64,000 nt of DNA from Vandiemenella viatica (GCA_031002005.1 JARYHS010013630.1:233995539-234059538), one strand, 5' to 3'. Positions 1 to 12,018 are shown, counted from the stretch's first letter. The notes: generated by a model not told the origin, from the letters alone. Numbers and translations are program-made.

Positions 1-2290
1 ATTTTCTGAAGGGTTCACTTGTGGTCCGGCCAGATACGTACTCGGCTGACAATATCTTAGTTATTCCGAGTCAAAAAATTTTCCACTATACTTTTGACAG
101 AAAGATCTATAGCCAATAGATAATTCCAATAAAATCTTTATTAATAACAGAACTTTTCAACTTACAAGAACTGCAAGATCCAAAGCCTCAAGGTCCAAAC
201 GATAGTTGTATACTGGCACAAAATAAACTATTTCTGTTGTAATCCAGCAGCAACTATCCTGTTGTTGCGCACCATATACAGTAAGATTTGTGATGTGACC
301 TTTCGATCATGATGGTGGAAGTCGAAAGAGAAAAAAATAATAGGCGCAATAATTGAGACTTTTTTATGTATCAACTTTTAACTGTAAACAAATATTATAA
401 ACGTTAGAGGTCCGATATAATCGTTTTATTGGAATTTCGTTTTCTAGAATCTCTAAAGCACTTTTACCACGTTAAGAGGTATCGTAAAAATTATTTAGGA
501 TTTTATTCATTATCAAAGATTTAACAAAATACCCAGTATGCTTTTAACTTGGTCCATTTTTACTGCATATTATTTATTTTTTATAACTATTACATCGACA
601 CTATACAATTTTTTTTAAAAATTTCTTTTTTAAAATGATTCCTTATCAGAATGTATTTATCAAGGCAAACTAAATAAACCGCACTATTAATTGTAATGAT
701 ACCATCGGGATGTCAGCTGTTATAGTTACAGAAACTTTTTTTTTGCGAGCAATGACATCAGCTGAATGTTTGAGTAGCCTTTCATTTTAAGAAATATGAC
801 GTGAGGGAGCAAAAGCAGTAATCTTATGTTACAACTAGCGGAGTCTGGTGTGTAGAAATACTTTACACTTATTATTCTAGTACGAAATATTAACACGTTA
901 AAACAAAATTTTTATATTTAATCTAAAAATTCTCTTTTAGGTGTTTTCTGAGATTCCTTTTAATATTGATGTCAGAAAATTTTTATTGTTTGACTTCCAT
1001 TATAATGCAATTTAAAACATGAAATATAAGAAATTAAAGCGTTAAGTCGTACCAAGAAGCAAAGTCGTTGGCCATTTCTAAACACATCTTCCTGCCACCA
1101 ACGATAGCATCTGCAGCAACGAATCCGCCACACCTATGAATATTTTCCCATGCCGTGGATAATAACACGTATTTCTTGCTTGAAGACTTGTATGCAACTA
1201 CTCACATTTCGAGCAATTGTGTACTTCATTGTACATTTCATGGTTTTAACATGCCATTTTCTAAAATATTATTGCCTAAGAAACGTTTGTACAATTTTTC
1301 AGACCATATGGACAATTAATTCTCGGTCCGGCCTTATTGGACCATTGCCAAATAATTTATATTTATATCTAGAGATGATGATTGTATATTTGTATAATCC
1401 TAACCCATGAAGAAGTGTAGAGTTACATCACTAAGGATTGTAACAGTCGTCAGAATGCGAAATATCGTTTACTTAATAGTTAACTAAAAAACAAAACAAA
1501 AACAAAAAACACACATTTTTAAATGCTGGTATGCAACAAAACAGCAAAATTCTATCAGGTTTTAATATCGATATTAGGTGCAAAGTTACTTGCCATAAAT
1601 TATTTTTCACAATCCGCTAGGCTTATTGATGTGTTAATCTATTATGTAGTGAAATGAAGTCTTCACGTGTGTACCGCCGGATAGTGTTTTGTATTATGTG
1701 GTGATTTGTTTAACGTATTCAGTTTATTTGAATTTACACATTACAGAAAACCGAAGAAAGAAATAGCCAAAGTAAAAAGAAAAGTATGTTACCAAATGCA
1801 AAGAATAGTAGTTCAGTATCTCTTCGAGCACAAAGTTGTTTGCAGTAAATTAAATATAATTTACGCTTTTTGTATTAGATTCAAGTATTCCGTTTATTGA
1901 AATAGAAAACTTAATAAATAAATAAGCTATTTTTGTAGATTTGACAACCACGTCCAAATTATTCGGGTAGTTTTTGCGTGATGCGAATTCATACTCTTAG
2001 ATATACGGAGCTCGTTTGTGAATTTATTATAATATAGATGATAATGTGAAAATACTGTTCAGCGTTACGGAACGAGTAATGTAATTTTCATTTTCCGTTT
2101 AAATATAAAACAGTTGTTACACCCTTTATTTCAGTAATCAAAATTTAGTTGAAATAATCCATCAGAAAATTTTTTAAATAATATTTACAACAGTTTTTAA
2201 AATCACGTTATTATTAATTCGAAAAAATCGAAGGACTTTAATACGTTTTAGCAATAATTTATAGATACTGTTTTATGTTAATTGTGTTTG
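1..2290. other. AT-rich intergenic DNA, nothing recognised
   Basis: I see no convincing gene, RNA or mobile element. Short open frames here (for example 1150-1410 and 1706-1900, both +) are low-complexity, hydrophobic or AT-driven, match no family I know and have no coding signature. One minus-strand stretch at about 1045-1175 stays open for roughly 40 codons and looks mildly protein-like, but it cannot be assigned. Confidence 0.6.
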
Positions 2291-2291
2291 A

Positions 2292-2324
<33 letters not shown>

Positions 2325-2338
2325 GTGTGTGTATGTGT
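2291..2338. repeat. Compound (TA)n-(TG)n microsatellite
   Basis: An uninterrupted TA run of about 23 bases passes directly into a TG run with two small interruptions. Confidence 0.95.
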
Positions 2339-2339
2339 T

Positions 2340-3050
2340 TTATTCGCTTATTTTAAATAAAGAACTAAGCGAATAACAAAATACTTTTTGTCCCTTAAAT
2401 ATCTCCGAAAATATGTTCTTTACATGCATAGAAACGTTACAGTATTGGAATTAAGACTCGCACTGGAATACTAATCTGGAGCACAGTACCACTCATCTTA
2501 CACAAAGCGAGTATAATGAGGGAGGGACCGGGAGAAGCAGAGCGAGGATATCTTGCTGATACTGTTTTTAATGAGAGAAGCGGAACACTCATACGAAGAG
2601 ACGAGTATGCTGGTAAAACCGCCGACCTCGTTACAAACAAGGGTCAGAACTCCTCCACAATCTTCGATGCAAAGAAATCGGTACTAATGTATACGTGAAA
2701 GCAGTTCGTCGTCAGCTACGAAAATAACCTACACAATGTGTCAGGCAAAGTATGAAATTTATTTATAACCTGTTTTGAATTCTCAGTGTGTTGTTTAGAG
2801 GCATGGTTGTATAAATCATAATTTAATATGTAGTTGATCATTTGTTGATGGATCCGTCTATTTGATTAAGTTTAATTTAGACGATCCTTTGTATAATATT
2901 ATAATTACTGCCAACGGTACATTACTCAGCATAGCAAGTCATTCGTAAGTAACAATAATCTCTATGTGATGGATAAGTACCAAAACGGATAAGGATTTTG
3001 ATGGTAATAATAAAGAAGAAAAATGAACATAGAAGGGAAAGCAAACAATA
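2340..3050. other. Unassigned DNA before the first LINE
   Basis: Overlapping open frames of 60-67 codons lie on both strands at 2437-2698, within a locally less AT-rich patch. Neither translation is recognisable. The rest is AT-rich and featureless. Confidence 0.5.
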
Positions 3051-3675
3051 AAGAACAAAAAACAATAAAGAATAAAGATCACGCCCCAAGGGTTTGTTTT
3101 AAGGATAAAAATGGTAAACTTGGTTTTAACAATACTGAAAACTGTGGCTTACTTGCATAACATTTCACTAAACTTTTAAATTGCCCAGAACCTGAACAGA
3201 AATTAGAATTTCCGGAGATAAATGAAAATCTGGAAGACGACATACCTCCCACTGTTGATGAAATTGAATTAGCAATTGACTCTTTAAAAACTAATAAAGC
3301 TAGTGGTCATGACTCCATAACATCTGAGCTATTAAAATGGTCCAAATCAAAGGTAGTTAAATATTTACACATAATTTTTAAAGATATTTGGAAAACAGAA
3401 AAGATCCCGAAAGCATGGAAGGTAGCATTAATACAGCCATTACACAAGAAAGGTGATAAACAAGAGGTTGATAATTACAATTGTATATCCCTTTTGCCAG
3501 TTGTCTACAAAATATTCTCCATAATTCTGCTAAAAAGAGTAGAAAAGACCCTCGACAGTGATTTAGGTGAATACAAAGCTGGATTTCGAAAAGGTAGATT
3601 TTGTTCTGAGCAGATTTTTAATCCGAAGTCCATCATTCGTCACAGACATCTGACCTCTAGAGACACAGTAATGAC

Positions 3676-4524
3676 TATGGTACAGATCTTAAGGACAAGT
3701 CATATTTTTTTTCCTGCCTTCTTTTTGAGCCGAAATGCTGAAATAAATACAGATTCAACGTTTCTTATTGTATTTAAATGTGTTTTATATAGCATATAAA
3801 TGCATATTTATACCATTTTCTTAGTTTTTGCCATATTTTCATAATATTTATGGTCATATGGTAATATTCTGAGGAGAAATTTGGTAATTTTTTTAATAGT
3901 ACCGGGAATTCACTAGATATAGATGAGAAGAAACTAAGATAATTATTGAAAGAACTGTACTTCTGCTATGCAGGGAGGGGGAGGGGGAAACTAATTTTCA
4001 TTGCGGTCAGAAATCACCAGTCAAGAAATAAAGTTATACGTTATTGTCACTCTCTAGACGTAATGTTCCGCCCGCCTTTTAATCTCGGCAATGTAGCAGA
4101 AACATGCCTGTGTCGATCCACGTCAATCAATATTTCTATGAAATATCTACAGTCATCGTTAAATTTGCAGTGGATCAGTGAGTAGACCTATCGCGAAGCC
4201 GAAATAAAATTTTCTGAAACTGCGAAGTATTTTAGTGAAGATGGAAGCTATTCTGTAAATTATTTGAAATTAAAGAGACTTCAACATAACAATTTAAAAT
4301 TTAACTTCCCAATGGTGCAGCGAGTGCACGGAAGCAACTTATGCTGTCTACATGAAAGCGACACTAGGTAAAATAAATGACTTATAATTGAGCATGTTTT
4401 TATGTATAGTAGATTTAAGTATTTTCGTCATATTTTGTTGAATTGAGGTCATATTTACCAATTTTTAAGGTCATATTTGCCTGCATATTTCTCTATTTTT
4501 TTGGTTATAAAGATCGGAACCCTA
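3676..4524. mobile_element. hAT-like non-autonomous DNA transposon inserted in the LINE
   Basis: The LINE reading frame breaks here and resumes at 4533. The 849-bp insert is flanked by an 8-bp target duplication with one mismatch (GTAATGAC at 3668-3675, GTAACGAC at 4525-4532). It has 15-bp terminal inverted repeats matching at 12 of 15 positions: left TATGGTACAGATCTT, right end read inward TAGGGTTCCGATCTT. An 8-bp duplication with termini of the TAGGG type is characteristic of the hAT superfamily. No transposase remnant is seen, only AT-rich filler and an unassigned 79-codon frame at 3946-4185. Confidence 0.8.
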
Positions 4525-5416
4525 GTAACGACATTTATAGACTTAAAAAAAAAAAAAAACTGATTCAGTGGATAAGGAAAACTTAGATAAATTAATTCCG
4601 GAATTTGGAGTTAAATCAGAATTGGCAAACTAAATACGTGAAGCCCTCACAGATACTATTTCAAAAGAAAAATTTATGGGTGAAATGTCACAGTAATCAA
4701 AATTAAATTCAGTTGTATGGCAAGGTGATGGTTTGTCGCCCACTATTTTCAACTGTATCTTGGAGAAAATAGTAAGGATTTGGAAGAAAAAATTAAAAGA
4801 ACATGATATTCCACCAATAAACTTGGGGAGAAAAATCAAAGGTGTCGAAATACATTGTCTAGCATTTGCAGATGATTTCTTTGTCCTTTCAGAAAGCTTA
4901 AACAATGCAGAAAATCAAATTAATCTCTTGGAAGAAATAGCTAACAAAGTAGGTTTGCAAATTTCAATGGAAAAAAAACTAAATTCAATTCAAACATAAA
5001 AGATTCTCCAAAAATTTTAATGACACATATTGGCCGAATTGAAAAAAATAAGGAACTTAAAATATTTAGTGGAGATAATTCAAGAAAATTGGTTAGGAAA
5101 GTTTGTAATAGAAGCTAGTATACGTAAAATAGATAGAATGTATGGTATTACTAAGAATTTTCTACAGCAAAAAGTGCCTGTCTACTTGCCTTAAAATAAG
5201 ACACTATAATACAGTGGAGAAACTGGAATTTCTCTATGCTAGTGAATGCCTGGTATTAAATTACAAACTGGATAAGCTTGAAGTATTGGAAAGTAGAATT
5301 ATAAGGAAAATTTTGGGTCTATTGTAAAATACAGTACAATGGAAGTTAAGAACTAATAAGGACATTGATAACAATAAAAAAATAACAGAATCAATCAGAA
5401 AAAGGAGAATGATATT

Positions 5417-5589
5417 GTGCGAACGAAGACTTTCCCGGCGTGTCGATGCAATGAACTCTTCACAGGTTTGCTGCCGGATAGCGTTTGTGAACGACAAGCT
5501 TTCGGCGACCAACTCCGTCGCCATCTTCGGGCGACGAAAGCTTGTCGTTCACAAACGCTATCCGGCAGCAAACCTGTGAAGAGTTCATT
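5417..5589 (-). mobile_element. Palindromic element, copy A, with hammerhead-like core
   Basis: This is a 173-bp insertion in the LINE 3' coding region, flanked by a perfect 12-bp target duplication GAGAATGATATT (5405-5416 and 5590-5601). It has a leader CTTTCCCGGCGTGTCGATG at 5430-5448, then a left arm 5449-5504 and a right arm 5535-5590 that are perfect reverse complements (56 of 56). The 30-nt loop, read on the minus strand, contains CCGAAGA, a 6-bp stem GGCGAC/GTCGCC, GAAA and then GTC. This resembles a minimal hammerhead ribozyme core (CUGANGA, stem II, GAAA, cleavage triplet GUC) with one change in the first box. The orientation given is that of the core. Hammerhead identity is inference. 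Confidence 0.8.
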
Positions 5590-5959
5590 GAGAATGATAT
5601 TTTTTGGACACATCTATTGCACGGATGACACCAGACTAACAAAAAAGATATTCAAATATTTTTGGGAGAAAAAATCAGCTATAACCTGGATTCAAGAGAT
5701 TAAGAAAAATTTGAACCGAAATTGTCAGTGAACAAGACGCTATGGAAAGAGAACATTTTCGAAAGCAGATTTTGAATACGCAGGATTCCAAGGTAGAGAG
5801 GAGAAGAAAATGGGTGCAAAATGGTCTGAAGAGAGAAAGAGAAAAAAACAGTGCAATAATGAAGGAGTAGTGGAAAGAAAGAAAAAAAAACAACAGGAGA
5901 GGAATTGAAATTTGCACGTGGTCCCTAGTTGGCCATAACGAAAAGAAGAAGAAGAAAGA

Positions 5960-7570
5960 AAGGTAAGTTTATAAATCACCCATTTTCAAATGTGATACTA
6001 CTTTGTGTGGAAGATGTGAAATGAAATTGACAAGCTTTTCGTTAATAGAAAGTGGAGTTGTCAATACGTTAGACACATGCTAACTGACTGCGGTGCTTTG
6101 ATTCCGTATTTACTGTGTGAAGTTAATATAGTAAAAGGAGAAGATTTTAGATTCAGCACAGGTCGAAGCAGAAACAGGTTATAAACTAGTAATAGTGGTT
6201 TCTCAATATAGTATAAGTTTTTATACTACGGACAGTGCATGAAAAATGAGGGATGGATGATCTTTGAGCATCAACTCTTTTTGTCTTACTTTAAGTATGA
6301 CACGTTTTTGTCTTATTTGAACTTTTAGTTAGTCTTGGTGAGGGATGCAATTTTTTATAGTTCAATAGACAAGAGTAAGATCTGTAGCTCATAACATATA
6401 CGAGGTGCCTGGAAAACTAGGGTAACTTTGCTGATAAATTTACCGTCCAAACTGGTTCGTAAAGTTTCACATGATCACGATCTTCCTTGCGTTGATTTTA
6501 TGTAGCTATGCGACTTCTTTGATAACTCTCTCATTTTACATATTTATATAGGATCCTTTCGCACATATCTGTACCTTTCTATGTACCACACATATACTGT
6601 GAGTGGAAACTCCAAGTAGATGGTTAAGAGTGGTTTGGTATAATCTACCCCAATTTCGGATATACGTTCCAATAACCTTAGGCGTCATCTGTGAAATCCA
6701 CTCCCATTGCAATGCTTGACGTTTAAATCAGCATCTGTTCCTTCTCTTGTGGTGTTTGCCTGTCACTCGATTCTTTTCCTGGAGGCCAGAAACATTTTTA
6801 CTAGCGTTTACCTAGCATCTGTAAGAAAAACTCCTTCCCTCCATGGCTAAAGCCTCTTCACCACAGCCGCAGGTAACAAGAGTGTTATCTGGCCAATAAT
6901 GTAAGATACATTTGAATTAGTTAAAAAGAAAGTTTTGAAAATTGTTCTACAAACTATTTTGGTAGCGGTCGTATTACGCAATATGATATATGGCAGGATC
7001 TAAATATTTCAATTCTCTGTATTTATTAAAAGGTCTGCCAGAGTACCAGAATTTTTTGTGTTCCCCTGGGACCTCGATTGAGCGTTCCTTGCAGTAAAGT
7101 CCTATTCTGTATTAACAATCTCCCTACGGTTTCGGTTGTTTGTTTTGAATTTATTCCGTAACATTAATACTTATTTATTTTTTGTGTTCTCATTCTGCGT
7201 GTTCAGTAACTTCAACGATTTGTATTACTTTATTTACTTTCCCAGCCGTCTATTGAGTTGTCCTTATAAAGGCTGGTTTGTTTTTAATGTGCAAGAAGTG
7301 TGGCTATTCCCGAGAATAAAACAAAATAGACATTATTAATAAAATATCACATTTCACACATTGTTATTACCCCTTAGACAGGAATTTATTTTCGTGTTGA
7401 TACTAATGAAACCTTACCTATTTACACAAAAAATCATTGCTTGCTTATGACCAGCTATTACTGTTTCACTATAGACTATCACATACACCAACTTACACAA
7501 GGCCTGTTTATTTACATGTTTTAGTATATCTAATACAATATTTAAGATTTTACATACAGATTTAGAATTT
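5960..7570. other. Unassigned AT-rich DNA
   Basis: No gene or repeat family recognised. The 67-codon plus-strand frame at 7136-7339 is hydrophobic and low in complexity and is treated as chance. Confidence 0.5.
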
Positions 7571-10342
7571 ACTAGCTGACCCGGTCACGCGTTGCTGTGA
7601 CTTAGTAATTATAGTACGTTGGATTAATGTTATTCTATACTTCCTAAAGTAGTCAAATTAATATTCACTAATAAAGACAAAAACATTGTAGTCGATTTGG
7701 AAATTCAAATGTAATTGGTAAAGAGTTACGGAGAGTTGAAATTAAGGACAAACGATCATAAAAAATTAATTTACATTTTATTACAAATTACTTAATTGAA
7801 ATTATATAAAAATTGATATTTATAAAATAAATAAATAAATTATTTTTTATTTATTTATATAAACTGAAATTTCAGTTTTATAAATGAGGCCTATGAAGTT
7901 GATTTTTAAACATTTTTAACAATTATTTTCATTATTTTAAATTATTAGCAATTTATAATTTTAATTTATCTAAGCGCTAATTGGTGCACCATATTTTTAG
8001 TTAGCCTGTCTTTTGCTAATACAAATAAATTTAATGGTTTCCCTACACGTGAGCAGGCGACATATAGTTGCCCATGGGAGAAACACGTATTTTCCAAATC
8101 CAAGCCGCAAACGGACATTGTTTGGCCTTGTGACTTATTTATTTTCATAGCGAAAGCCAGACGAATCGGAAATTGAAGCCTTTTAAATGGTATTGGATAT
8201 TCTGACTGTATCATTGGAATACGTGGCAACAGGACGATTTCTCCTTTAAACATTCCAGTCAAAATAGTTGCTTCAAGAACATTTCCGGTGATCCTTTTGA
8301 TCACTAAACGTGTACCGTTGCATAATCTAGGTGGATTCAAATTACGAAGAAGAATAATCGGTGAACCAATCTTTAACCGGAGATTGTGTGGCAGCATTCC
8401 TGTTATATCCAAGGAGTTTAAAAACTCATTTGGAAAATTTACGACTTCATTTTCATCTACAATAGTATCTATTGATTTAAAAGACATCAGATCACCTGGC
8501 AACATCTGTTGTATCTGGAAGTTAATTTCGTTGACATCAACATTTTTTGCTGCCAAAATAGCACGATTACTGATCCAATTATGATCTAAGTAATTATTTG
8601 ATATATCCAGGAACACACGCTGAGTTAGTTCATTTTTGAGTGAACAACAGTGCAGAATTTGTCTGGCAATTTGATGTATTGTGTATTTCGATGCAGTTCT
8701 ATTTCACCTTTTCCAATATCCAGCAATTGCTTACAAAATACTTGTGCCGCATGTTCATGGTCAATCAAAGTGTTTCGACATTCCGCCATAAAAACGATTG
8801 TTTTAAACATGCGTTAATCTCATCGGCAAAAGTAGAGCGAGGAATCACTGGTAATGTCTGTCGGAAGCCACCAGACAGTAGTAGGACAGTACCACCGAAA
8901 AGTTTATCGTTACCTTTCAAATCTTGCACAGTTCTATGAAATGCATCGAGTGAATGTTTATGAGCCATAGTACACTCATCCCAAATTATAATTGAACTCT
9001 TTTGCAACACTGCAGCCATTCCACTTTTCTTTTTAATGTTTACACATTGCGTTTGGTTTGTTATGAATGTCTAGTGGCAGCTTAAATGCTGAAAGTGCGG
9101 TTCACCCACCATCTAAAAAAGTGGCAGCAATGCCTGACGATGCAATTCCAATGCAATTTTCTGTTGCGACCGTACCTTCGCAAGGATCAGCGATATTAAA
9201 AATGTCTTACCGGTTCCACCTGGCGCGTCCAAGAAAAAAAAACCCGCCTTGTTCAGCATCAACAGTCAGCATAATCCGATTATAAATATTTTTTTGTTCT
9301 GCTGTCAGTAATGGCTCATTATTCGCAATAATTGTCGGTCGATCAGGTGATGGCATACCATAATGATTAAGTGGCAAATCTGAAATTAAAATACATAAAT
9401 CTTCGATTAACACTAATGCTTAATTAATCATTATACATCTCTGGTGTGAAATCTAGATTTGGACATTGGTTTTTTGTTAACTCGGTGTAGTATATCTTCA
9501 GTCATACTGTTTTTATATTTTTCCCACAAACTCGAAGATTGTGTTGGATAACATGTTGTCAAAATAATTGCAAACAGTTTGACGAATACTATTCGGCGTG
9601 GCTGTCAACGCTGCATCAGCAAGTGTCAGGTCCCAATGATTGTCGTCTACCAGCAGCTGCAACTCGCGACATGCATCATTGACATGTATTGAACACTCGA
9701 CATGTATTGAACATTCGACCATTAACTGTTCGTAAAAATTCGAAAGAAGCTGGTCCGGGAACATTCACCAATAACAAACGCTGAAAGAAACATTCACGTT
9801 GTTTTGGATGCACTGTGTAAAGTCGTCCTAACGTCTTGGCTTTGAATATGCCTGCGATCGAAGGATGTGGTTCTCCTTGTTTACGTGGCTACCATTTTTT
9901 TACCTAATTTGTTCCATGAAAAATAGCTTGGAACATCGGTATATAATAATGTTTTTGCGAATTGGCGGAACACATCAGATTTTTGACACAATGTGAAAAA
10001 TTCAGTTTGTGGTTTGTCGTTTTTGGTGGCTCAAGTACGGATTTTAACTTCAAGCCAAATCAAAATGTGAGAATGAGGCAAACCTCGCTTTTGCCACTCA
10101 ATCAAATACAGATAGCAACGTGTGTTACCGAAAACCGAATGTTTTACGATTAAATCAATCAATGATTTTAATTTTTGTTTGAACACACGTGCCGTGACAT
10201 CATGACGATGCATTGATTGATGGCCTGGTAATAGCAAAGTTTGTATTTCCTCCCAATTCGGATTATATGTAAATGTAATAAACAGATCTGGACGACCATA
10301 ATGTCGTACGTAAGTCATCGCATCTTGTATATATTCCTGCAT

Positions 10343-10402
10343 GTTCCTATTTCTGGTAGAATAATTTTAGCTGGTGTAATATTAAAGTTAGGTGGTTATG
10401 GA
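10343..10402 (+). pseudogene. nad4: Nuclear mitochondrial fragment (NUMT) of ND4, 60 bp
   Basis: Sixty bases on the plus strand translate, with the invertebrate mitochondrial code (AGA = Ser, ATA = Met), to V followed by PISGSMILAGVMLKLGGYG. This is a conserved core of NADH dehydrogenase subunit 4. It sits inside the Helitron Rep domain, exactly between the residues ...SSYIGSP and MQEYIQDAM, which are contiguous or nearly so in related Helitron proteins. The fragment runs antisense to the Helitron gene and breaks its frame. It most likely entered as filler DNA during break repair. Confidence 0.8.
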
Positions 10403-10697
10403 CTGCCGATGTAGCTTGAAGGTAAAATAAATGCATTACCGATATCATTGGCGTTTAAATTTTCATAAATATTGCCGATAACAGTATCTCGTAAGAGGAT
10501 GTATTCCTCCGATCGTAATTTAGCCTGGTTGTATCGAATAAATCGCAAATGCTTGTTTTCAACCTTGGCGTACATATCCACGACGTATTGATGGCACAGT
10601 TGACGATATCGAAGGATATAGTTATCCTAATTACGTCTAACCATCAATCGGGGGGCGTAGTACTTCATTGAAGTAACTTTTTTATTTGTTTTATTAC

Positions 10698-10840
10698 CTG
10701 AAAAAATAATAAATTAAATAGTAAAAAAAAGAATAAGAAATCAATATAGTGGGCCCGCTATAATCCGGCCCCTGGTCGGAATACCGCGGGTCTACTGTAC
10801 TAATAAAATAACGAATTAAATAGTTGAATATTAAATTTAC
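10698..10840 (-). other. Probable intron in the Helitron helicase gene
   Basis: On the minus strand the coding sequence ...RDPVAG stops at a GTAAAT donor (10840-10835). It resumes after a pyrimidine-rich TTTTTTCAG acceptor (CAG at 10700-10698) with NKTNKKVTSMKYYAPRL, the expected continuation in this protein family. Joining at GT/AG keeps the frame (phase 1). An alternative is a non-spliced insertion that happens to carry splice-like ends. Confidence 0.65.
10747..10797. mobile_element. 51-bp pogo/Tigger-like palindromic MITE
   Basis: TA dinucleotides (10745-10746 and 10798-10799) bracket a tiny inverted repeat. Its ends read inward are TAGTGGGCCCGC... and CAGTAGACCCGC..., roughly 17 of 24 positions alike when the TA is included. 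The CAGTAGACC-type terminus and TA duplication are typical of pogo/Tigger elements. The element is little more than two abutting terminal repeats. It lies in the probable Helitron intron. Confidence 0.6.
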
Positions 10841-12018
10841 CAGCAACTGGATCACGCTGTTTGATGTTGATGTGATATTCATCCTGCCCTTGCCAGAATA
10901 TCAGTGGATACTGGAGTGCGTCATACGAACGGTATAGATCCGAAATTATACTAACAGTTCTATCTTGACGTGTGACTTTCATCAACTGAGTCACCATCCA
11001 TAAAAACTGCAACTTCATCTACGGTTGGCGCGTTGAACCTGCCAGCGTGTTCTCCTGATGGTAATTTGTCAGCTTTGATGACAATTTGATAGTTGTCATT
11101 TTTTAATTGTGGCGACACAATTGATTAAGTTGATTATTATTTTCCAAAAAATTTTCCAACTAATACCACAATTGCTCTCTCTTCTGCTTGTTCGATGAAA
11201 TTATACTGGCACCTAGTTTTCAAGCGTTCCTCACAATTTCCAATAAATTTGGAGAAACTTCGGGTCATCGTTTGGCATCGGTATCAACGACCCAATCTTA
11301 TGGTACACCTGGCCTTGTATTTTGAATTTAGTTTCAAAATGACGTCCATCAGATGTGAGATCGCAAATTTTTGTTGCCCCAAAAGACGTCATCTGGAAGC
11401 AAGAATTGAATTTGCGTGTCTTGCGCAGAAACAATTTCGAATCGTTTGATTCGCCAGCAAGAAGGATTGTAAATGTTCTGGCGGATTGGGTAGCGGTAAT
11501 AATACAACTTATCCTGATGCACAACACATGCCAGCTGCTTCATTGCGGAATTTCAACGCCTGATAATATTGGCATATTTTGTTCATTGCACCGATTGCAA
11601 TTTTAGAATGTGCAGAGTAATCAATGGCTGGTGCATATTGGAACGCAAGACGAACAAATGATACACGTGTTAAAGCACGGCTGATTTGCTGTCTCTCTCG
11701 TTCTCTCTCTCCAAATGTAGCTATGTGCTGTTCTCGTGCCGCTCTTGTTCTCGATATATTCTGTCACATACGTTCATCACGCTGTTTATTTTTTTTTTTT
11801 AATGCGCGTAGATACGCGCTGTTCTTGAGATTCTTGCATACGACGCTCAGCTGTCCTGATTCTTTGAACTTCCTTACTTGCCGCGATTTGTGTTGCTGAT
11901 TGATGAGCTCTCTCGTCGTGCGTCGTGCCTCTCTGCTACACGCATTGTCGAGGTTAGATTCTTTGGCGACATTTCACTGAAAAATATTTGAATTACAACA
12001 AAAATTGCCCTTCTGAAA

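Larger units (their letters stand above)
3050..5960 (+). mobile_element. 5'-truncated non-LTR retrotransposon (LINE), inactive, with two nested insertions
   Basis: The plus strand encodes a decayed LINE reverse transcriptase. Coding similarity starts near 3094. The RT finger/palm region follows (LKTNKASGHDSITSELLK, then KAWKVALIQPLHKKGD, then VYKIFSIILLKRVE up to about 3660). After an 849-bp hAT-like insertion the frame resumes at 4533 with an FIDLKK block containing an expanded A run. WQGDGLSPTIFN and the catalytic box FADD (about 4862-4880) come next, then a C-terminal region with ESRIIRKILG (to 5325) and, beyond a palindromic insertion, a FFGH/RLTKKIF block. The 3' end is an A/G-rich GAA-type tail near 5940-5960. 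No endonuclease domain is visible, so the copy is 5'-truncated. In-frame stops (for example near 4632 and 4696) and frameshifts make it dead. A shorter copy lies at 12019-12420. Clade not assigned. Confidence 0.85.
7966..11972 (-). pseudogene. Helitron Rep/PIF1-like helicase, decayed
   Basis: In Helitrons this protein nicks DNA and unwinds it for rolling-circle transposition. Reading down the minus strand: the start codon is at 11972 (MSPKNLTSTMRVAE); the N-terminal region has TSFGATKICDLTSDG and KIQGQVYHKIGSL (about 11300-11400), then RSYDALQYPLIF (about 10910). The Helitron-like N domain at 10031-10342 has GRPDLFITFTYNP and the HUH motif GLPHSHILIWL. The helicase has Walker A DAPGGTGKT (about 9200-9226), Walker B IIIWDEC (about 8965-8985) and SGGFRQTLPVIP. 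The C-terminal block 7966-8616 includes FAMKINKSQGQT and ends LYVACSRV...ALR. The HUH block runs almost directly into the block CQKSDVFRQFAKTLLY, so the intervening Rep segment has been lost. Multiple frameshifts, an inserted mitochondrial fragment and stops show it is not functional. Confidence 0.85.

Noticed and set aside
1045..1175. Minus-strand frame of about 40 codons with protein-like residues (AWENIHRCGGFVAADAIVGG)
   Set aside because: Runs into stops on either side, has no splice signals I trust and matches no family I recognise; left unassigned.
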